Source of the DNA: Thermohalobaculum sp039027855
Lineage (GTDB): Bacteria; Pseudomonadota; Alphaproteobacteria; Rhodobacterales; Rhodobacteraceae
Reading direction: 5' to 3'
DNA length: 64,000 bases
Assembly (NCBI GenBank): GCA_039027855.1
Contig: JBCCJI010000001.1
Location: 157,695 to 221,694 of the forward strand
Shown: piece after piece, positions 58,365 through 64,000 of the stretch
Numbering within the stretch: position 1 is the first letter of the stretch
Layout of the letters: every line of letters starts with the position of its first letter
Notes under the pieces: generated by a model
Databases searched by the model: none
What the model was told of the DNA's origin: nothing
Seen by the model: only the letters and a program-made list of their open reading frames with translations
Program-made: the position numbers and the translations under genes

Positions 58365-60050
58365 TCAGTTGATGAGGCGCAGCAGGCGCAGCTCTGTCCC
58401 GATATTCTGAAACGCTTGGCTGATGTCGGCGCCGTCCACGTTGTAGTGCTGCGACAGCGAGCTGGCGCAGTTCATCAGCACCGTCTCGGCCTTACGCGCC
58501 TCATAGGCTTCGTTGATCTCGCCGAAGTTGAACGAGTCGGTGCTGCCGCGCTGAAGCTCGAAGCCGATCGTGTAGATCCGCGCACCATGGTTGGTGGTGT
58601 CTTTGATGGTCGAGCACATCTCCATCAGTTGGAAATCGGCCTGACCGCACTGCACATCGGCGCGGTAGTTCACGTTGCGGAAGCGGAAGAAGAAGTCCTG
58701 CCCCAGGCGCTGGCCACAGTCGTCCGCGACGCCATCGCCGTTGATGTCGATGTTGTCGGCCGCCGTCAGGTTGTCGCCCGAGTTGTCGATGTAACGATAG
58801 CGGAAGTTCGCCAGGTCGAAGGCGCCCGGGAACCAGAAGTCATCCCAGTTCTGCTGCTGGACGAACCACTCGGGACCGTAGAAATTGTAGAGGTCTTCAT
58901 CGACCTTCTCCTGCAGCGTGTTCACGCCGTCGGACATCAGCACGACGATCTTGTTGACGTTGGTAGCCGTCCACGGATTGGGCCAGTTGGCATAGGTCGT
59001 CGCCTGGGCCTGACCTGCATACTTGGTCTGCAGGATCGGGCGCGAGCCCGGGTCTAGCAGGTGCGACGCCCACTTCATCCCCACATCCGACGCCGTCCAG
59101 TTCTGCGAGGTCATCGCAGCGACATGGTCCTTCACGGCCTGGGCGTTCGTCTCGAAGGGCAGAATGGCGTTGTTGACCGACGGGCAGTTCCAGTTCGTCG
59201 CCTGACCGGTGTTGGTGAAGAAAGTGTTCTGGCCCGCCCACTGCACTTGGACCGAGTCGGGGAAGTGCTGCGACTGCGACAGCGTGGCCGTGGTCGAGAT
59301 CACCGGCGTGGTGAAGTCGATCGCCTCGTAATCCAGGCAGTAGCTGTAGGCGTGCTTGTTGTCCCACACATAGTTCGCCGCCATCGCTGGCGTCAGAGCG
59401 ACCTGCGCCGAGTAGGGCACCACCGAGATCATCACGCGATCCTGGTTTGCACTCGTCATGACGGTATCGACGAACTGGTTCACGGCCAGCTTGAGGTCAT
59501 CGAGTTTGGAGCCGTTGCTGAAGGTCGAGCTTTCGCCCATCGAGCCTGAGACGTCGAGCACGAGCACGATCTCCGTCAGGCCCCGCGACTCCGCCGCGCC
59601 TGCTGCTGCCGGGAGATCCAGTTCGGTCACCCCCATCGCCTGCAGGAAGGTTGTGCCCACAACCGCATCGAGGCTCGCCGAGATCGTCCGTCCCGTGAGG
59701 CCCGATCCGAGCGGCGCGTCCACTGTCAGTTTGAAGGTGCTCTCGCGGTTGGTCCGCGAGGCCATGTACTCGCCGATAATCCGCTCCGCATCGGCTTTGC
59801 TCGCCACACCCGAGGCCGAGTTGGCAGCCGCTAGCACACCGCGGTCGAGCGCGTTCTGCAGATCGGCTCGGGCCGTCTCGTGCCGCGCGATGTCGATCGC
59901 CATACCAGCCATCACCGCGAGGATCACGAAAATCACGACGATGAACATCGTGATGGCGCCCCGGTCATCCTGAACGAACGACACCCCGTCATTGTCGCCA
60001 TCCCGGCGATCCGTCACACCACGCACATTCGTCATCACCGACGGCCGCAT
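58365..60050 (-). CDS. TadG-like protein with von Willebrand A domain
   Basis: 561-residue protein. The N-terminus is TadG/TadE-like: QDDRGAITMFIVVIFVILAVMAGMAIDIARHE (about residues 28-58), then a linker region similar to a pilus-associated Flp domain. A von Willebrand A domain begins near residue 160 with the MIDAS motif VLDVSGSMGESS and continues to about residue 550. It contains a large insert (~260-430) with Cys and Trp-rich segments. It probably sits in the periplasm or at the surface as a pilus-associated adhesin or assembly factor. The start at 60050 (ATG) is chosen because GGAGG lies about five bases upstream; a TTG at 60062 is in frame. First gene of the operon. Confidence 0.85.
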   Translation of the reverse strand: MRPSVMTNVRGVTDRRDGDNDGVSFVQDDRGAITMFIVVIFVILAVMAGMAIDIARHETARADLQNALDRGVLAAANSASGVASKADAERIIGEYMASRTNRESTFKLTVDAPLGSGLTGRTISASLDAVVGTTFLQAMGVTELDLPAAAGAAESRGLTEIVLVLDVSGSMGESSTFSNGSKLDDLKLAVNQFVDTVMTSANQDRVMISVVPYSAQVALTPAMAANYVWDNKHAYSYCLDYEAIDFTTPVISTTATLSQSQHFPDSVQVQWAGQNTFFTNTGQATNWNCPSVNNAILPFETNAQAVKDHVAAMTSQNWTASDVGMKWASHLLDPGSRPILQTKYAGQAQATTYANWPNPWTATNVNKIVVLMSDGVNTLQEKVDEDLYNFYGPEWFVQQQNWDDFWFPGAFDLANFRYRYIDNSGDNLTAADNIDINGDGVADDCGQRLGQDFFFRFRNVNYRADVQCGQADFQLMEMCSTIKDTTNHGARIYTIGFELQRGSTDSFNFGEINEAYEARKAETVLMNCASSLSQHYNVDGADISQAFQNIGTELRLLRLIN

Positions 60051-60687
60051 TTGACCCTCCAAGGGATATTATTCCGCTGGATGTCAGGAACGCGGAAAAC
60101 TCGACAACATTATGAACGTAATCGCTCAATTTATACGTGTAATTATGACCTAAAGTCCGACTTATGGGGGCTCACGCTCAACTCCAGATTTCACGAAGTA
60201 AGACTTTGTTTCGACCTGGGACGAAATTGGACAAGGAATCGAGAGCCGTTGGTCCCATTTCAGCCCGAATTTGACGGCGCCGCGCGTTTCCGTGATTGAC
60301 GTAGTTGGAGTGAGGCGCTGTCCGCGATCAAAGGATCACGCAGCTCTGAGCCAGACACGACTAAGCCTCACACGACAGAGCCTCGCTGCCGACCGGGTTG
60401 CGCCCCGGTGGCACCTGGGCCGCCATGCAAGCCTACCGCCCGCGCAAGAGGCGGTGGCTCAGCCCTCATCCTGATGGAGACGCCAGCACGGCCTGTGCTG
60501 CGCAGATCAGGCAAGTGCCCAATGATTAATCTCATAAAACATTGATATGTCGTAGGATTCCACTCTCCGGAAACCAAGGGCCTTCGCGCCATGATTTCTA
60601 CGCCTCCCCGTACGGAAACCGCCATGCCTCGACGTCCTCCTGATTATGCCCCTGAGGGTCGGCGTCTTGTAAGAGGGGATTTTGGCT
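60051..60687. other. Intergenic region between Tad genes and PilJ-N genes
   Basis: 637 bases between divergent gene groups. The first ~150 bases are AT-rich compared with the rest of the window, which fits the promoter of the pseudopilin operon. No tRNA, terminator or supported gene is seen; the few ATG frames are short and have no ribosome site. Confidence 0.5.
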
Positions 60688-61560
60688 ATGGTGACGCGTC
60701 GCGGCTTCGTGTCCGGTGGGATCTGTGTGGTCGGGCTCGCAGCCACGGTGCTGCCGGTTCAGGCGATCGGCGGCGAGACGCGTCGGCGCATCGACCTCGC
60801 CGGCTTTCAGCGCACGCGCCTCATTCTGATCAAGCGCGCGGCCTGCTTCGCGCAGGCGGGCATCGATGTTGAGAAGGACTTCGACATCATTCGCGAGATG
60901 ACGGCGGAGTTCACCGACGTCATGCGCGCGCTGCAATGGGGCAGCAACGACCTCGGCATCGCGCGTGAGAACCATGCCCGCGTGATCGATGCGCTCCGCG
61001 AGGTCAGCACGCTATGGCTGCCCTACAGCGAGCGTGCCGCCGCCGTCGCCGAGGCGCGCAGCATGAGCGATGACGACTTCAGCGTGCTCGTCGAGAAGGA
61101 GCGGCCGCTGTACGAGACGATGAACACGGCGGTCGGGGCCATCGAGCGCACCTATGGCGGTGACAGTGTTCCGCTCCACCCCGCCTTCGCGACGAACCTG
61201 GCTGGGCGCCAGCGGAGCCTCGGGCAGCAGATCGCCAGCGATGTCTGCCTCGTGGGCATCGACTATAAAGGCGAGGAGGCGCGCTCCCGGATCGCCGAGA
61301 GCATGGCGCTGTTTGGGAACACGCATACCGCGCTTTCCCAGGGCAAGCCGATGCTCGGAATCCGTGGTCCTGTGCAGCCGGCCCTCGCCAGCCAGTACAA
61401 GGTGATTGAGACACTCTGGTCCAAATACAAGGCGCTAGCCGGCCCCGTGGCCGAAGGTGGCGCGGTGGACGAGACGTTGATCCGCAAGGTCGGTGCTGCC
61501 TCGGATGCGCTGCTGGCAGCTTCCGACGCGGCAGTGAAGCTCTTCCCCGGCGAAAGCTAG
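60688..61560 (+). CDS. Exported PilJ-N/NarX-like sensor-domain protein, copy 1
   Basis: 290-residue protein with a Tat-type signal (TRRGFVSGGICVVGL, cut near residue 26) and two tandem all-helical PilJ-N repeats. The family motif is about IAGRQRMLTQRM. Here repeat 1 (residue ~35) reads IDLAGFQRTRL, with the Gln-Arg pair partly kept but the following residues lost. Repeat 2 (residue ~169) reads TNLAGRQRSLGQQI, closer to consensus. No transmembrane or signalling domain follows, so this is a free periplasmic protein. Homologous to sensor domains of PilJ and nitrate sensor NarX; a ligand is inferred, not known. ATG 60688 has AGAGGGG about nine bases upstream. Confidence 0.8.
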   Translation: MVTRRGFVSGGICVVGLAATVLPVQAIGGETRRRIDLAGFQRTRLILIKRAACFAQAGIDVEKDFDIIREMTAEFTDVMRALQWGSNDLGIARENHARVIDALREVSTLWLPYSERAAAVAEARSMSDDDFSVLVEKERPLYETMNTAVGAIERTYGGDSVPLHPAFATNLAGRQRSLGQQIASDVCLVGIDYKGEEARSRIAESMALFGNTHTALSQGKPMLGIRGPVQPALASQYKVIETLWSKYKALAGPVAEGGAVDETLIRKVGAASDALLAASDAAVKLFPGES

Positions 61561-61746
61561 GCCGCTGATGCAGCCCCGGGACGGTGTCGCGGCAGGGCGC
61601 GGCGCCGTCGTTCTGAGCATCTTCCGCGGCGAGGCCTATTCCTGTGGGCAAAAAAAATTAGGCGAGCGTTGCCCTGATCCCGCCATCTCGTTGCGAAGAT
61701 TTTCAGCGGGAATACTCGAACATGAAACTCGCGATAGGAAGAAACT

Positions 61747-62628
61747 ATGCGCACCAACAAATCGATTTCACTTACTGTATTGACTTCGATGTTCCTCTCT
61801 ACTGGCACTGCTTTGGCGTCTGAGCCGACAGCCGCTTATGAGGCCGAAACAAAGATCGCCCTCGCCGCGCGCGAGGCGACCGTCGTCGAGGATATCGTCA
61901 AGGCCGCCTGCATGATGCATTTGGGCGTCGATGCTGACCGGCATCGAGCCATGATTGACCGTGACACCGTGCATTTCGATGCGGTGATGAACGGCTTGCA
62001 GTTCGGCGATGGCACCTACGGTCTTACCCGTGAGACCAATCAGAGGGTCATCGACGCCTTGCGCGTTCTCAAGATCGACTGGCTGCCCTTCAAGGAGCGT
62101 GCGGAGGCGGTTCTCGAAGCAGGCACGCCAGACAGCGACGCCGTGCTCTGGCTCGGCGAGAAGGATCTCAAGCTGCTCGACGACGTGGAAAAGCTCGTGT
62201 CGGCGCTCGAAAAAGCCTACGGCGGCGAGGCCCTGCCGCTGCATGTGATCGTGGCCACCAAGCTCGCGCAGCGCCAGGCCACCATTGCCCAGCGTATCGC
62301 CAAGGAAACCTGTTTCATAAGCGCCGGGCTCAAGGTCGATGAGATGCGCAGCAAGCAGGCCGAAATGATCGTGTTGTTTGAGAACACGATGACCGCGCTG
62401 CGTGATGGCATGCCCATGCTTGGCATCCAGAAACCGAAAAACGCCGCTGTGCTCGCGCAATGGGGGGTGGTGGAGACGTCGTGGGCGACGCTCAAGGCCA
62501 GTATCGCCCCTATCGCCGACGGCGGCGTGCTGGACGATGTCTCGCTCGAGCAGATGTCGCAAAACACGACCGCGCTGGTCGAGGAGATCACGACCGTCGT
62601 CGGTCTTTACGCGGCGGAGATGCTCTGA
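61747..62628 (+). CDS. Exported PilJ-N/NarX-like sensor-domain protein, copy 2 (degenerate)
   Basis: 293-residue paralogue with a Sec signal peptide (residues ~1-25; SISLTVLTSMFLSTGTALAS). Both repeats are diverged: first motif KIALAAREATVVEDIV (residue ~36), second TKLAQRQATIAQRI (residue ~171), so the core Gly is gone in both. The spacing of the two repeats is as in the other copies, and the segments after them (EKAYGGEALPLH, GMPMLGIQKPK) align. It may have a different ligand or act as a scaffold. ATG 61747 follows AGGAAG. It lies 186 bases after copy 1. Confidence 0.78.
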   Translation: MRTNKSISLTVLTSMFLSTGTALASEPTAAYEAETKIALAAREATVVEDIVKAACMMHLGVDADRHRAMIDRDTVHFDAVMNGLQFGDGTYGLTRETNQRVIDALRVLKIDWLPFKERAEAVLEAGTPDSDAVLWLGEKDLKLLDDVEKLVSALEKAYGGEALPLHVIVATKLAQRQATIAQRIAKETCFISAGLKVDEMRSKQAEMIVLFENTMTALRDGMPMLGIQKPKNAAVLAQWGVVETSWATLKASIAPIADGGVLDDVSLEQMSQNTTALVEEITTVVGLYAAEML

Positions 62629-62948
62629 GCGACCGCGAGCGGCGCGCCATGGCGTGCCGCTCCAAATTCTGCCTCAATCTCGCCTGTCGAGCGCCGAAAC
62701 AGCACGGTAGCGAGGACTGCAGAGTGGTGATTGACGCCACTCCCTCTCCTTACGGCCGGCACCGTGGTTGGCCAAGCGAACCAGCGATCGCTGGCGGGAT
62801 GTGTCCGTATCCCTCGCGCCAAAGTCGGCGCTTTCTCCCAGAGTGTACGCAACCGGTGCTCGCATGAGCGCTGCCGACACATGCAGGCGCTTCGGCGCCT
62901 CGGAACGGAGTGCCGTCCGCCACCCCGCGAGACGGCCAGGAGGTAGAC
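62629..62948. other. Intergenic region between PilJ-N copies 2 and 3
   Basis: 320 bases. No gene, repeat or terminator hairpin that I can support. Its GC-rich composition resembles the rest of the window. It may hold a separate promoter for copy 3, whose ribosome site (AGGAGG) lies at its end. Confidence 0.5.
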
Positions 62949-63830
62949 ATGCCCTCACGTCGTGACGTTCTCTCGTTTGCCCTGATGGCCGGGACTGCCG
63001 CCTTGCCACTCCCCACGCTCGCCTCGGAAATCGACGCGGCGCAGGATGCCAAGCGCAAGATCAACATCGCCGGCCGTCAGCGCATGCTGACCCAGCGCAT
63101 GGCCAAGGCGATCACCTTCGCCCGGCTCGGTATCGAGGTGGATCGACATCGCGAGCAGGCCATGGCCGCCCATGCGCTCTTCGACAAAAGCCTCAAGGGT
63201 CTGAGGTTCGGCAATCCCGATCTCGGCCTGAACCGGGAGACCGATGGCCGGGTCATCGACGGTCTTGGCCGGGTGAATGCCCTCTGGCTTCCCTATGGCG
63301 AGGCCGTGCAGGCCAGCATCGACAGCGCAGGGAAGGATGACGCGGCATTTGCCCGCGTGATGACGCAGAACCTCGGCATCCTGAAAGAGACCAACAAGAC
63401 CGTTCGTCTCACCGAGCGGGCCTATGGCGGCAACGAGATCCCGTTGTATCTCGCCATCGCCATCAACATCGCCGGGCGCCAGCGGATGTTCAGCCAGAAG
63501 ATGTCGAAAGAGACCGCCATGGTGGCTGCCGGATACGAGGTCGAGCAAAGCCGCGGCGCGCTCGCGGCAACGGTCGGGCTGTTCCAGTCGTCTCTCGACG
63601 CGCTCCGCAACGGTCTGCCCGCTGTGGGCATCCGAAAGCCAGGGACGAAGAAGGTGCAGTCGCAGCTCGCCGTGGTCTCCGAGCTTTGGGGTAGGATGCG
63701 CCCGGTCATGGACGCCACAGCCTCCAGCGGGACGGCGGATCAGGGGACCCTACAGCAGGTGGCGGCGCTCAACGATCGGCTGCTGAAAGAGATGAACGCA
63801 GCCGTCTTCGCCTACGAGGGCGAAAGCTGA
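62949..63830 (+). CDS. Exported PilJ-N/NarX-like sensor-domain protein, copy 3 (canonical)
   Basis: 293-residue paralogue with the best-kept motifs. A Tat-type signal (PSRRDVLSFALMAGTAALP, cut near residue 25) precedes two repeats. Repeat 1 has INIAGRQRMLTQRM (residue 38 on) and repeat 2 INIAGRQRMFSQKM (residue 172 on). These match the PilJ N-terminal domain (Pfam PF13675), related to NarX nitrate sensor domains. No transmembrane, HAMP or MCP domain follows. Helices such as ERAYGGNEIPLY link the repeats as in the other copies. The start 62949 is chosen because AGGAGG lies about six bases upstream. Confidence 0.85.
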   Translation: MPSRRDVLSFALMAGTAALPLPTLASEIDAAQDAKRKINIAGRQRMLTQRMAKAITFARLGIEVDRHREQAMAAHALFDKSLKGLRFGNPDLGLNRETDGRVIDGLGRVNALWLPYGEAVQASIDSAGKDDAAFARVMTQNLGILKETNKTVRLTERAYGGNEIPLYLAIAINIAGRQRMFSQKMSKETAMVAAGYEVEQSRGALAATVGLFQSSLDALRNGLPAVGIRKPGTKKVQSQLAVVSELWGRMRPVMDATASSGTADQGTLQQVAALNDRLLKEMNAAVFAYEGES

Positions 63831-63898
63831 TCGACTTCCGCGCATCTTCTGCGACGGATTGAACCGCGCCGGGTTTGCCGGAGGCCTGTGATCGTTAG

Positions 63899-64000
63899 CT
63901 ACGCGGCTACGTCGCTGCGTTCCAGTGCAGCGTGATAGGCGGCCTCGGCTTCGGCTGGCGGGATGTTGCCGATGGGCTCGAGGATGCGCCGGTTGTTGAA
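63899..64000 (-). pseudogene. IS3-family transposase, C-terminal end (cut by window edge)
   Basis: The minus-strand frame ends at a TAG (plus-strand CTA at 63899-63901) and runs to the window end. It gives FNNRRILEPIGNIPPAEAEA..., the C-terminal end of OrfB (integrase-type) of an IS3-family element, next to the conserved last block. Whether the element is complete beyond the window cannot be seen; I mark it as a partial feature rather than an intact gene. It is 68 bases from the third PilJ-N gene. Confidence 0.75.

Overview
The window is about 64 kb of high-GC alphaproteobacterial chromosome, most like the Rhodobacterales. Clues are the lpxC-bamD-recN order, a class I lysyl-tRNA synthetase, a class II DAHP synthase, a DinB with an N-terminal zinc ribbon, a protein with two cold-shock domains, and Tad-pilus pseudopilin genes. 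Nearly everything is ordinary core or metabolic chromosome, densely packed, with short intergenic gaps. No intact mobile element or CRISPR array was seen; the only mobile trace is the 3' end of an IS3-type transposase at the right edge.

Layout. 1-3.3 kb: cell-envelope and repair cluster (lpxC 3' part, bamD, recN). 3.4-10.5 kb: MFS exporter, a DJ-1/PfpI protein that has lost its catalytic residues, a GlcD-type FAD oxidase, a hot-dog thioesterase, a ClC channel/exchanger and small hypotheticals. 10.6-15.6 kb: Xaa-Pro aminopeptidase, a lipoprotein, the cold-shock protein overlapping a DUF192 gene, tRNA-Pro. 15.7-21.9 kb: GlxA-type regulator, DAHP synthase plus serB, a palindromic repeat cluster, msrP, a LysR regulator with its terminator. 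22-28.3 kb: secreted hypothetical, divergent hxlR/SDR pair with dyads between them, an unrecognised membrane-anchored protein, acyl-CoA dehydrogenase, alpha/beta hydrolase. 28.4-38.4 kb: fused indolepyruvate ferredoxin oxidoreductase, cysK, acs, nadD, dacB. 38.4-41 kb: two minisatellites, terB-like gene, lysK. 41-47 kb: one gene for a ~2,000-residue parallel beta-helix protein without a signal peptide. 47.2-54.2 kb: GST and CaiB-type CoA-transferase (overlapping), the flavoprotein half of a SelD fusion, tRNA-Val, N-formylglutamate amidohydrolase, a strong inverted repeat, a probable small RNA, dinB, pyrF and a 37-residue membrane peptide. 54.5-64 kb: clpB, three Tad pseudopilin-type genes, and three tandem paralogues of free-standing, exported PilJ-N/NarX-like sensor proteins.

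The most unusual parts are (1) the three tandem two-repeat PilJ-N proteins beside the Tad genes, in which only the third keeps the canonical motif in both repeats; (2) a structured, terminator-ended small-RNA candidate with an exposed anti-Shine-Dalgarno CCUCC between dinB and the N-formylglutamate amidohydrolase gene, next to a 2 x 18-bp inverted repeat; (3) the giant leaderless beta-helix protein; and (4) the DJ-1/PfpI pseudoenzyme. Functions are read from family motifs by eye. No database search was run, so names of less conserved genes are tentative.
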